DNA of 64,000 nt from JAGOPY01 sp964619555. Lineage in GTDB: Bacteria > Bacteroidota > Bacteroidia > Bacteroidales > JAGOPY01. The notes under the pieces are model-generated. The model saw only the letters and a list, made by a program, of their open reading frames with translations. It was not told where the DNA came from and did not search any database. The DNA is taken from assembly GCA_964619555.1 (NCBI GenBank), contig CAZUDV010000006.1, positions 62,001 through 126,000 on the forward strand. Direction: 5' to 3'. The position numbers were made by a program, and so were the translations under genes. Shown here piece after piece: positions 35,709 to 44,117 of this stretch. Within the stretch, counting starts at the first letter, position 1; each line of letters begins with the position of its first letter.

Positions 35709-36491
35709 ATGAGAATATATAAAGTATTTATTTCCATTATCTTAACCCTGTCTTTGTGGAGTCCTCATTCCTATGCGGAGAATGAACTTGGAATCTATGA
35801 GCACCTCGATCAGTACATTCCTGGCAACCTGACCTTCGTTACGGAAAATTATGACACCGTTAACCTTTTGCAGCAAATCCACATCCCAACCGTCATCGTT
35901 CCAGTCTATTATGAGTGCCCCGGCCTCTGCAGCCCTTTGCTGGAAGGAGTCGCAGATGTGATCTCCAAAGCCGACCTTAAAATAGGTACCGACTACCAGG
36001 TGTTTACCGTAAGCTTCAATCCGCAGGAGAAAACAAGGCTGGCTAAAGAAAAAAAAGAAAATTACCGTAAACTGGTCAAAAACCAGGAAAATGTTGAAAA
36101 GGGATGGATATTTCATACCGGCGACAGTACGAATATCCAAAACCTCCTCAACAGCCTCGGATATAAGATTAAAAAAGAAGGGAAAGACTGGATTCATCCC
36201 GGGGCCATCATCGTGCTTAGTCCGGATGGCAAGATCACCCGGTACCTGCACGGGACCTATTTCCTGCCTTTTGACCTTAAAATGGCGATCGTGGAAGCGT
36301 CACACGGCAAATCCGGCCCTACCATCAATAAAGTGCTGAAGTTCTGCTTCAGCTATGATGCGGAAGGGAAAAAATATGTATTCAACATTACCAGGGTTTC
36401 CGGTAGCTTAATTATCCTCCTGGCAATCGGATTCTTCATCGTTCTTGCATGGAAAAGTAAAAAAACCAAACAAATCACAATAGAAAATTAA
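35709..36491 (+). CDS. SCO1/SenC family copper chaperone
   Basis: A 260-residue protein with an N-terminal signal (about 1-23), a thioredoxin-like fold with the copper-binding CPGLC motif (C70, C74), a conserved histidine in WIHPGAIIVLSPDGK, and a C-terminal membrane helix (about 230-248). Sco proteins deliver copper to the CuA centre of cytochrome oxidase subunit II and may act as thiol reductants. It is the first gene of the caa3 operon, three bases before coxA, and carries the putative operator. Confidence 0.93.
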   Translation: MRIYKVFISIILTLSLWSPHSYAENELGIYEHLDQYIPGNLTFVTENYDTVNLLQQIHIPTVIVPVYYECPGLCSPLLEGVADVISKADLKIGTDYQVFTVSFNPQEKTRLAKEKKENYRKLVKNQENVEKGWIFHTGDSTNIQNLLNSLGYKIKKEGKDWIHPGAIIVLSPDGKITRYLHGTYFLPFDLKMAIVEASHGKSGPTINKVLKFCFSYDAEGKKYVFNITRVSGSLIILLAIGFFIVLAWKSKKTKQITIEN

Positions 36492-36494
36492 TTT

Positions 36495-38096
36495 ATGTCG
36501 ACAATTGCTGCCAATCCTGACCAATCATTCTATCAGGTTGCCAAAGGCTTCAAATCCTGGTTCCTCACACTGGACCACAAAAGGATCGCTCTGTTGTATT
36601 TCTATGCCATTGTGTCCTTTTTCCTGGTGGGAGTGGCATTGGGTTTCCTGATGAGACTCGAGCTCATCGCCCCCGGAAAAACCATCATGGAACCCCATAT
36701 GTACAACCAGGTATTTACCCTTCATGGTGTGATCATGATCTTTTTATTCATCATCCCGGTCATCCCGGCCATTTTCGGCAACTTTTTCCTGCCCATCATG
36801 CTCGGCACCGATGATGTGGCCTTCCCGCGGATTAACCTGATGTCGTGGTACCTTTACATTTTCGGGGGGATTCTGGCATTGCTCACCCTGGTGGTCGGTG
36901 ACGGCCCCGCAGATACCGGATGGACCTTTTATGCCCCCTATAGTGTCAGAACCGGCACAAATGTGAGCATCGCCGTGCTGGCTGCCTTTATACTCGGTTT
37001 TTCATCCATCCTTACCGGTCTGAATTTTATTGTGACCATTCACCGGCTGAGATATCCCGGAATGACCTTCTTCAAATTGCCATTGTTTGCATGGGCCCTT
37101 TACGCCACATCATGGATTCAGCTTCTTGCCACCCCGATCGTCGGGATCACCCTTCTGATGATCGTTGCGGAGAGGGCTTTTGGTGTCGGCCTGTTCGATC
37201 CGGCAATCGGCGGAGACCCGATCCTCTACCAACACCTCTTCTGGATCTATTCTCATCCCGCCGTCTATATCATGGTCCTGCCTGCTATGGGTATAATTTC
37301 CGAAATCATACCCACATTCTCACAAAGGACCATATTCGGCTATAAAGCCATTGCTTTCTCAAGCCTTGCCATTGCTTTCGTCGGCTATTTTGTCTGGGGG
37401 CACCACATGTTCACTTCCGGCATGAGTGGCCCGGCACGTATAGTTTTTTCCATCCTGACCTTCCTGGTTGCCATCCCGTCTGCCATCAAGGTCTTCAACT
37501 GGGTTGCCACCATGTACAAAGGCTCTATTGATGTGCAACCGCCCTTGCTTTACGCGCTGGCCTTCATTTTCCAATTTTTAATAGGTGGCCTTACGGGCCT
37601 GGTGAACGGTGCTCTGGCAGCCGATGTCCATATCCATGATACGTATTTTGTGGTCGGACATTTCCATTACGTCATGTTCGGCGGAACAGCTTTTGCTTTC
37701 TTTGGCGGAGTGCACTACTGGTTCCCGAAAATATGGGGGAAGATGTACAATGTCAGGTGGGCCAATATTGCTTTTTCCTTGATGTTCTTAGGTTTTAACG
37801 TGCTGTATTTCCCAATGCTCATCCTGGGCATGATGGGAATGCCCCGCAGGTATTACGATTATTTGCCTGAATTCCAGCCCCTGAACGTTATTTCCACCGT
37901 GGGTTCCTGGATCCTGATCCTGGGAATAATCCTCATGATTACCAACCTTGTCAGAGGCTATCGCAAAGGTAAAGTTGCAGACCGTAACCCATGGGGCGGC
38001 GTAACCCTTGAATGGCAGACCAAATCCCCGCCACCACTGCAGAATTTCGACAAAGTACCGGTAGTCTCGGAGCACGGACCATATGATTTCAAATAA
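36495..38096 (+). CDS. coxA: caa3-type cytochrome c oxidase subunit I, A2-type
   Basis: A 533-residue heme-copper oxidase subunit with twelve membrane helices. Ligands visible: H77 (low-spin heme), H254 and Y258 (CuB and cross-linked tyrosine in YSHPAVY, 252-258), H303 and H304 (CuB), H389 and H391 (heme a3 and low-spin heme). The glutamate of A1 oxidases (HPEVY) is alanine and is preceded by YS, which marks the A2 family. K332 in PSAIKVFNW fits the K-channel lysine. It reduces oxygen to water and pumps protons. Confidence 0.96.
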   Translation: MSTIAANPDQSFYQVAKGFKSWFLTLDHKRIALLYFYAIVSFFLVGVALGFLMRLELIAPGKTIMEPHMYNQVFTLHGVIMIFLFIIPVIPAIFGNFFLPIMLGTDDVAFPRINLMSWYLYIFGGILALLTLVVGDGPADTGWTFYAPYSVRTGTNVSIAVLAAFILGFSSILTGLNFIVTIHRLRYPGMTFFKLPLFAWALYATSWIQLLATPIVGITLLMIVAERAFGVGLFDPAIGGDPILYQHLFWIYSHPAVYIMVLPAMGIISEIIPTFSQRTIFGYKAIAFSSLAIAFVGYFVWGHHMFTSGMSGPARIVFSILTFLVAIPSAIKVFNWVATMYKGSIDVQPPLLYALAFIFQFLIGGLTGLVNGALAADVHIHDTYFVVGHFHYVMFGGTAFAFFGGVHYWFPKIWGKMYNVRWANIAFSLMFLGFNVLYFPMLILGMMGMPRRYYDYLPEFQPLNVISTVGSWILILGIILMITNLVRGYRKGKVADRNPWGGVTLEWQTKSPPPLQNFDKVPVVSEHGPYDFK

Positions 38097-38114
38097 TCTA
38101 TTGCCCTGACAAAT

Positions 38115-38738
38115 ATGGAAACAACATTTGTTCTGCCTAATTCAGGCCACAATCGCGACGATGCATCCTCCAAGATGGGGATGTGGTTGTTCCTTTTCAC
38201 GGAGGTGCTCCTCTTCGGAGGTCTCTTCCTGGTCTATATGGTTTACCGATTTATTTATCATGAAAATTTCCTGGAAGCCAGCCACGAACTGGATGTCCTG
38301 ATCGGTACGATCAATACGGTGGTCCTGCTGGCCAGCAGTATGACCGTTGCCATGTCGATCACTGCCATGCAAAAAGGAAATGTATTGCTGACCCGGAGAT
38401 TGCTTTGGATCACGATTATCGCCGCCCTCATCTTCCTCGTAAACAAATATTTCGAGTGGACTGCCAAATTCGATCACGGTCTTTTCCCCGGTATGGAACA
38501 TTTTGGGGAATTACCCAATGGCGAACGCCTGTTTTTCTTCCTTTATTTCTTTATGACCGGATTGCATGCCCTGCATGTGATAGTCGGGGGAATTTTCCTG
38601 CTTTTTGTCCTTAGGGCTATTAAAAAGCATAAGGTCAGGCAGGATAAATATATGCTACTGGAAAACGGCGGCCTCTACTGGCACCTGGTGGACCTCATCT
38701 GGATCTACCTGTTCCCGTTATTCTATTTAATTCACTGA
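38115..38738 (+). CDS. coxC: Cytochrome c oxidase subunit III
   Basis: A 207-residue protein with about five membrane helices. It begins with KMGMWLFLFTEVLLFGGLF, the usual start of the bacterial five-helix form, and has TGLHALHVIVGGIFLL and ENGGLYWHLVDLIWIYLFP, which are conserved in the family. It sits beside subunit I and stabilises it; no metal is bound. Eighteen bases after coxA. Confidence 0.95.
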   Translation: METTFVLPNSGHNRDDASSKMGMWLFLFTEVLLFGGLFLVYMVYRFIYHENFLEASHELDVLIGTINTVVLLASSMTVAMSITAMQKGNVLLTRRLLWITIIAALIFLVNKYFEWTAKFDHGLFPGMEHFGELPNGERLFFFLYFFMTGLHALHVIVGGIFLLFVLRAIKKHKVRQDKYMLLENGGLYWHLVDLIWIYLFPLFYLIH

Positions 38739-38791
38739 TATAAAAAACAGTACAGGATATAAAGTTAATATTTAGCGTATAATCCAGAGAC

Positions 38792-39115
38792 ATGCAATCA
38801 CACGAAACACATTCCGGATCCGGCGAAAAACACGATGTGCATATCGTAAGCTATAAAGAACATGCCAGTACCTTTCTTGGGCTGATCCTTCTGACTGTCA
38901 TGACGGTCACAGTGTCCGTATTCGGCGCCGATATTTATACCCTCTCCGTCCTGACTGCTTTGACAATCGCATCAGCTAAAGCAGTCGTGGTAGCCTTGTA
39001 TTTCATGCACCTGAAGTATGACCCGAAAATATACAGGGCTATGATCGGGGTCGTCATGCTGTTGTTTGTCGTTTTTGTCGTGTTGACTTTAATTGATTAC
39101 CTGGTAAGAAATTAG
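38792..39115 (+). CDS. coxD: Cytochrome c oxidase subunit IV, bacterial type
   Basis: A 107-residue protein with three membrane helices after a soluble His-rich start. Its segment ASAKAVVVALYFMHLKYDPK is typical of prokaryotic subunit IV (CtaF/CoxD, COX4_pro). It is a small structural subunit. It lies 53 bases after coxC and 121 bases before coxB. Confidence 0.9.
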   Translation: MQSHETHSGSGEKHDVHIVSYKEHASTFLGLILLTVMTVTVSVFGADIYTLSVLTALTIASAKAVVVALYFMHLKYDPKIYRAMIGVVMLLFVVFVVLTLIDYLVRN

Positions 39116-39153
39116 GAATCGGGAGACCTTTGTCTGGATTCAGAGGTTTGTTT

Positions 39154-39223
39154 GAAACCAGAAACCAGAAACAAGAAACCAGAAACAAGCAAAAAGAAAC
39201 AAGAAACAAAAAACCAGAAACTA
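39154..39223. repeat. Heptamer array, unit GAAACCA, about 10 copies
   Basis: Ten consecutive 7-mers fill the coxD-coxB gap: GAAACCA, GAAACCA, GAAACAA, GAAACCA, GAAACAA, GCAAAAA, GAAACAA, GAAACAA, AAAACCA, GAAACTA. The coding-strand transcript would be purine- and A-rich. It ends 13 bases before the coxB start. No promoter box is visible here, so coxB probably depends on read-through from the operon. Confidence 0.85.
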
Positions 39224-39236
39224 AACCAATAAAAAA

Positions 39237-40151
39237 ATGTCATCAGGTGCTTCAAATTTTGTTCAGGGCGTGGATTTGACCTTTATCGTGATCCTGGGCA
39301 TTTCTGTATTTTTCCTTGTCGGGATTACAGCGGCAATGATCTATTTTGTAATCCGTTACCGGAGAAAGAAAAATCCCAAAGCCTCCCAGATCGAAGGTAA
39401 TAATACACTTGAGATCGTCTGGACGATTGTACCGACAATCCTGGTGCTGATCATGTTCTATTACGGCTGGGTCGGTTATGCCCCCATGAGAAGGGTACCT
39501 GCCGACGCTATCCCGGTGAACGCCTACGGCCAGATGTGGAGCTGGTCCTTCGAATATCCTAATGGCAAACGTACCGCTGAATTGGTAGTGCCTTTGAATA
39601 AAGCGGTGAAACTGAACCTGATCTCCAAAGATGTCCTTCACAGCTTGTACATCCCTGCTTTCAGGATCAAGGAAGATGTAGTACCCGGAAAAGACAATTA
39701 TATGTGGTTCATCGCTCAGGAAGCCGGGGAATATGACCTTTTCTGCGCTGAATATTGCGGCGAAAGGCATTCTTATATGCTTTCAAAAGTCAGGGTGATC
39801 CCTGAAACCGAGTACCTTGCCTGGCTGGAAACCACCGATATACCAGCTGACGAGCATCCAGGGCTCACCTTAATGAAACAAAATGCCTGCCTGACCTGCC
39901 ATTCCCAGGATGGAAGCAAGATCATAGGCCCGACTTTCAAGGGTATTTACGGCCATGAAGTGGAAGTGATCAATGAATCGGGTGCTGAGGAAAAAGTCAT
40001 CGTCGATGACGATTATATCAGGAACTCACTCTACGAACCCAATAAGCAGGTCGTGAAAGGTTACAACAAAGGCCTGATGATCTCATATAAAGAACAGCTG
40101 AGGGAAGAAGATATACAGAAGATCATCGATTATATAAAGACACTGAACTGA
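39237..40151 (+). CDS. coxB: caa3 oxidase subunit II with fused cytochrome c
   Basis: A 304-residue subunit. Two N-terminal membrane helices (about 13-38 and 58-78) are followed by a cupredoxin domain with CuA ligands H135, C170, C174, H178 and M181 (CAEYCGERHSYM), and a C-terminal class I cytochrome c domain with CLTCH at 218-222. The fused cytochrome defines a caa3 oxidase that takes electrons from a soluble or membrane-bound cytochrome or directly from ACIII. It comes after coxA, C and D rather than in first place. It starts right after the GAAACCA array. Confidence 0.95.
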   Translation: MSSGASNFVQGVDLTFIVILGISVFFLVGITAAMIYFVIRYRRKKNPKASQIEGNNTLEIVWTIVPTILVLIMFYYGWVGYAPMRRVPADAIPVNAYGQMWSWSFEYPNGKRTAELVVPLNKAVKLNLISKDVLHSLYIPAFRIKEDVVPGKDNYMWFIAQEAGEYDLFCAEYCGERHSYMLSKVRVIPETEYLAWLETTDIPADEHPGLTLMKQNACLTCHSQDGSKIIGPTFKGIYGHEVEVINESGAEEKVIVDDDYIRNSLYEPNKQVVKGYNKGLMISYKEQLREEDIQKIIDYIKTLN

Positions 40152-40155
40152 TTTT

Positions 40156-41019
40156 ATGTTCAAAAGACATTTGCATACTATTGCTGAGCTGGGAAAAGTC
40201 AGGATCACCGTTGCCGTTGCCCTGACCACCATTACCGGTTACTTGCTGGCCAATGGCGAACCTGATGCCGGAATCATCCTGCCTACTATCGGTATCTTCC
40301 TTCTTGCCTGCGGTTCATCGGCGATCAATCATTTCCAGGAAAGAGACAAAGACGCCCTGATGGAAAGGACCAGGACCCGGCCCATACCTTCCGGACGCAT
40401 CTCTCCTTTCGGCGCGTTAATGATTGCTTTCATCCTGACGGCAGCCGGTTCCTGGATGCTTTATATCAGTACGGGTATGCTCGGCATGCAACTGGGGCTA
40501 CTGGCCTTAATATGGTATAATATCATTTATACCCCATTGAAAAGAAAAACGGCCTTTGCGGTAGTCCCCGGCGCGGTCATCGGCTCTATCCCGCCGCTGG
40601 TGGGATGGGTCGCTGCCAATGGCTCCCTGGCTGACCCAAGAGCTATTTTCATGGCCTTCTTCTTCTTCATCTGGCAGGTGCCCCATTTCTGGCTGCTGAT
40701 GCTTAAATACGGAGATGAGTACAAGAAAGCCGGATTTCCTTCCATTACGAGTATCTACACCCCGCGACAGATCAAAAACATTACTTTTATCTGGATTGTC
40801 GCAACGGCCGTCTCTGCCCTTATGCTCCCCGCTTTTAACGTCGTGGAATCCTGGGTCGTTGTCATCGGCCTGTTTGTGTCTTCGTTCTGGCTGGTCGGAC
40901 AATTTATAAAATTGCTCAAACCCCAGGATAACAATTTCAGCCCAATCCGGTACTTTATGAAGATCAATTATTATGTTCTGGCCGTGATCATTTTCCTTTC
41001 CATCGACCAGTTCATCTAA
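40156..41019 (+). CDS. cyoE: Protoheme IX farnesyltransferase (heme O synthase)
   Basis: A 287-residue UbiA-type prenyltransferase with about eight membrane helices. The first Asp-rich motif is in NHFQERDKDALMERTRTRP, and the second conserved region includes YKKAGFPSITSIY. It converts heme B to heme O, the precursor of the heme A needed by the aa3-type CoxA. It starts four bases after the coxB stop. No ctaA (heme A synthase) is seen in this window. Confidence 0.94.
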   Translation: MFKRHLHTIAELGKVRITVAVALTTITGYLLANGEPDAGIILPTIGIFLLACGSSAINHFQERDKDALMERTRTRPIPSGRISPFGALMIAFILTAAGSWMLYISTGMLGMQLGLLALIWYNIIYTPLKRKTAFAVVPGAVIGSIPPLVGWVAANGSLADPRAIFMAFFFFIWQVPHFWLLMLKYGDEYKKAGFPSITSIYTPRQIKNITFIWIVATAVSALMLPAFNVVESWVVVIGLFVSSFWLVGQFIKLLKPQDNNFSPIRYFMKINYYVLAVIIFLSIDQFI

Positions 41020-41096
41020 ACCCTGTTTGCTTTTCCATTATTATTTAGAACCTTTTCAAAATTACGTCATTCTCATTTTTCTATACTGAATTGGTG

Positions 41097-41104
41097 TACT
41101 TTTG
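41097..41104 (+). promoter_or_regulatory. Bacteroidetes-type -7 box upstream of the cytochrome bd genes
   Basis: TACTTTTG matches TAnnTTTG. The frame of the next gene is open from a TTG at 41102 within this box, so that TTG is not a likely start. Confidence 0.6.
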
Positions 41105-41131
41105 TTTGTCTCGTATTTATTCGCAATAAAT

Positions 41132-41395
41132 ATGATCGGAACAGTTTATAAGATGGCTTTTGTTGCATTGAAAGAGAATGTTTTTTACCGGGTTTACAGG
41201 TTCTATTATGATGGCTTCCAAAGCATGACCATTGGCAAGAAACTGTGGATCATCATACTCGTCAAGCTTTTTATCATTTTTATCATTTTGAAGATTTTCT
41301 TCTTTCCCGATTTTCTGGGAAGCCGGTTCGATACAGAGAAATCACGGAGTGATTATGTTACGGATGAATTAACCAAACGTCAGATAAATGATTGA
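41132..41395 (+). CDS. DUF4492 small membrane protein preceding cydA
   Basis: An 87-residue protein from ATG 41132 (ATG 41150 is possible). It has YRFYYDGFQSMTIGKKLW followed by one long membrane helix (about 40-62) and a charged tail. DUF4492 genes are usually found just before cydA in Bacteroidetes. Its role is not established; a small accessory subunit or assembly factor for cytochrome bd is a reasonable inference. Its last eight bases overlap the cydA start. Confidence 0.82.
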   Translation: MIGTVYKMAFVALKENVFYRVYRFYYDGFQSMTIGKKLWIIILVKLFIIFIILKIFFFPDFLGSRFDTEKSRSDYVTDELTKRQIND

Positions 41396-42953
41396 GCAAA
41401 TCGATATGAGCCTGGTCGACTGGTCGCGGGCCCAGTTCGCCGTCACGGCCATGTACCATTGGCTTTTTGTACCGTTGACACTTGGGCTTTCCTTCATCAT
41501 GGCCATTATGGAAAGCATTTATGTACGGACCGGCGATCCCCACTGGAAAAAAGTGACTAAATTCTGGATGACCCTTTTCGGGATCAATTTCGCAATTGGA
41601 GTCGCGACAGGCATCATTCTTGAATTCGAATTCGGCACGAACTGGTCGAACTATTCCTGGTTTGTCGGGGATATTTTTGGCGCACCGCTGGCCGTCGAGG
41701 GAATCATGGCCTTTTTCCTGGAATCCACCTTTGTGGCGGTTATGTTCTTCGGCTGGAATAAAGTCAGCAAGAAATTCCATCTGACCTCCACGTGGCTTGT
41801 GGCTGTTGGTGCAAACCTTTCAGCTCTCTGGATCCTGGTAGCCAATGCCTGGATGCAGAATCCGGTCGGGATGCAATTCAATCCGGACACGGCCCGCAAT
41901 GAAATGGTCAACTTCTGGGACGTATTATTCTCCCCTACTGCCATCAATAAATTCCTGCATACCGTAACCTCCGGGTATGTCCTGGCATCTGTCTTTGTCA
42001 TAGGCATCAGCGCATGGTTTCTTCTGAAAAACAGGGAAAACCTGCTGGCCCGCAGAAGTATGCTGGTGGCATCGGTGTTCGGTTTCATCTCAGGGGGATT
42101 CCTGGTCCTGACCGGAGATGAATCTGCCAGGGAAATGGCCCGGGTGCAGCCTATGAAATTTGCCGCTATGGAAGGGCTTTATGACGGCCGGAAAAACGCA
42201 CCGTTGGTAGCGGTGGGCCTTTTTGCCCGGCCTCAGGATCCGGACGATCCCCATCCGCAGGAATTCCTGGTAAAGATCGAAATCCCCAATATGCTTTCTT
42301 ATATGGCATTCCTTGATCCCCATGCCTTCGTGCCCGGAATCAATGACCTGGTCCATGGGAACGAAAAGCAAGGAATTATTTCCTATCACGAGAAAATCGA
42401 ACGGGGCAAAATGGCCATCGAAACCCTGAAAGATTACAAGAAATCAGTAGCCGAAAAAGATTCCGCCCGATCAGCGGCACTCCTGGCAAAATTCAGGGAC
42501 CCCGTTTTCCTGAATGATTATTTCAGGTATTTCGGATATGGTTATTACCATGATCCGGTGGATCTGATCCCCAGCGTTCCGGTCTCCTTCTATTCCTTTC
42601 ATATCATGGTCATACTGGGAGCTCACTTCATGATTCTGTTCCTGGTCGTGTTCATTCTCTTATGGAAAAATACCCTTCATAAAAAGAAATGGATATTATG
42701 GGTCTCACTGCTGACGATCCCTCTGGTTTACCTGGCATCGATGGCAGGATGGATGCTGGCGGAATTCGGGCGGCAGCCCTGGGTCATCCAGGATTTGATG
42801 CCTACCATCGCTGCCGTTTCCAGGATCGACAGTTCATCCGTGCAAATCACTTTCTGGCTTTTCGTAGTGCTGTTTACAGCGCTTTTGCTAGCAGAAATCG
42901 GGATTATGACCAGCCAGATCAGAAAAGGACCTAAAACTGAAGGAGGGCACTGA
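41388..42953 (+). CDS. cydA: Cytochrome bd ubiquinol oxidase subunit I
   Basis: A 521-residue membrane protein with about nine helices. The N-terminus has RAQFAVTAMYHWLFVPLT with the heme-ligand histidine H24, and the C-terminal half has the CydA mark EFGRQPWVIQ. The periplasmic Q-loop between is of moderate length. CydA binds hemes b558, b595 and d, oxidises quinol and reduces oxygen without proton pumping. It gives the cell an oxidase that needs neither ACIII nor cytochrome c and is usually resistant to sulfide and cyanide. Confidence 0.95.
   Translation: MIEQIDMSLVDWSRAQFAVTAMYHWLFVPLTLGLSFIMAIMESIYVRTGDPHWKKVTKFWMTLFGINFAIGVATGIILEFEFGTNWSNYSWFVGDIFGAPLAVEGIMAFFLESTFVAVMFFGWNKVSKKFHLTSTWLVAVGANLSALWILVANAWMQNPVGMQFNPDTARNEMVNFWDVLFSPTAINKFLHTVTSGYVLASVFVIGISAWFLLKNRENLLARRSMLVASVFGFISGGFLVLTGDESAREMARVQPMKFAAMEGLYDGRKNAPLVAVGLFARPQDPDDPHPQEFLVKIEIPNMLSYMAFLDPHAFVPGINDLVHGNEKQGIISYHEKIERGKMAIETLKDYKKSVAEKDSARSAALLAKFRDPVFLNDYFRYFGYGYYHDPVDLIPSVPVSFYSFHIMVILGAHFMILFLVVFILLWKNTLHKKKWILWVSLLTIPLVYLASMAGWMLAEFGRQPWVIQDLMPTIAAVSRIDSSSVQITFWLFVVLFTALLLAEIGIMTSQIRKGPKTEGGH
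42940..42946 (+). promoter_or_regulatory. Strong Shine-Dalgarno site before cydB
   Basis: AAGGAGG lies within the last codons of cydA, eight bases before the cydB ATG. It is one of only two full motifs I found in the window. Confidence 0.6.
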
Positions 42954-42954
42954 C

Positions 42955-44112
42955 ATGTTCGAACAACTCTCACATCTGGCATTGCAGCAATACTGGTGGG
43001 TCATCATTTCCCTTCTGGGGTCATTCCTGGTCTTTCTTTTCTTTGTTCAGGGAGGCCAGACTCTCATTTACAGACTGGGCCACAATGAAACTGAAAGGAC
43101 CATGATCGTCAATGCGCTCGGCCGAAAATGGGAATTTACCTTTACCACGCTGGTTACATTCGGCGGCGCTTTTTTTGCATCCTTCCCATTGTTTTATTCC
43201 ACATCCTTCGGAGGTGCGTACTGGGTATGGATGTTGATTTTGCTCGCTTTTGTCATTCAGGCGATAGCCTATGAATTCAGGACAAAACCAAAGAATTTCT
43301 TCGGACAGAAAACATTCGAAACTTTTCTGTTCATCAACGGCGCATTCGGAACTATCCTGATCGGAACAGCCGTAGCGACCTTTTTTACCGGCTCCCTGTT
43401 CTCGGTCAACGAAATGAATTTTTCCCGGTGGGAAAGTCCGTTTCACGGACTGGAACTGGCATTTGATTTCAGCCGTTACCAGACTTTCATCAATCTTTCA
43501 CTGGGCCTGTCGGTATTTTTTCTCGCCCGGATACTGGGATTGTTCTACCTGGTAAATTCCGTCGATCATGAAGTTGTGAAAAGAAGGGCTCATCTCTTAT
43601 TCCCCCGCAACGCTGTTCCCTTCCTTGTCTTTTTTCTTTTCTTCCTGGTCAACATACTGATAGCCGATGGATTTGCCTATGATCCCGATACAGGTTTCGT
43701 TCAGATGGAATCTTACAAATACCTGAGAAACCTGCTGCAAATGCCGCTGGTCCTATTACTGCTGCTGGCCGGTCTTATCCTGGTACTCTATTCATTCTAC
43801 AAAACATGGACGGCATTTGAAAAATTCCATCCGAAAGCAATCTGGATAGCCGGTTCGGGAACCATCCTGGTCGTTTTTTCCCTGTTGCTGAACACCGGTT
43901 TTAACCACACTGCCTTTTATCCTTCTGTTTTTGATCTGCAAAGCTCACTGACGATCGAAAATGCCTCTTCCAGCAAATATACGCTTACCGCGATGAGCTA
44001 TGTTTCCCTGCTGGTGCCTTTCGTCATGGCATATATCTGGTATGCCTGGAGAGCCATCGATAAAAAGAAGATCACTGCGCAGGAAATGGAAGGAGACGGA
44101 CACAAATACTAA
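42955..44112 (+). CDS. cydB: Cytochrome bd ubiquinol oxidase subunit II
   Basis: A 385-residue protein with about eight membrane helices, starting one base after the cydA stop. The N-terminal helices have WWVIISLLGSFLVFLFFVQGG, and NETERTMIVNALGRKWEFT and FGGAYWVWMLILLAFVIQ match the Bacteroidetes CydB pattern. CydB pairs with CydA in the oxidase. A 46-residue ORF follows after five bases. Confidence 0.93.
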   Translation: MFEQLSHLALQQYWWVIISLLGSFLVFLFFVQGGQTLIYRLGHNETERTMIVNALGRKWEFTFTTLVTFGGAFFASFPLFYSTSFGGAYWVWMLILLAFVIQAIAYEFRTKPKNFFGQKTFETFLFINGAFGTILIGTAVATFFTGSLFSVNEMNFSRWESPFHGLELAFDFSRYQTFINLSLGLSVFFLARILGLFYLVNSVDHEVVKRRAHLLFPRNAVPFLVFFLFFLVNILIADGFAYDPDTGFVQMESYKYLRNLLQMPLVLLLLLAGLILVLYSFYKTWTAFEKFHPKAIWIAGSGTILVVFSLLLNTGFNHTAFYPSVFDLQSSLTIENASSSKYTLTAMSYVSLLVPFVMAYIWYAWRAIDKKKITAQEMEGDGHKY

Positions 44113-44117
44113 ACGCT

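Noticed and set aside
39154..39223. Small A-rich coding ORF or CRISPR remnant before coxB
   Set aside because: A 7-bp period breaks the reading frame and no spacer exists. It is a simple tandem repeat.
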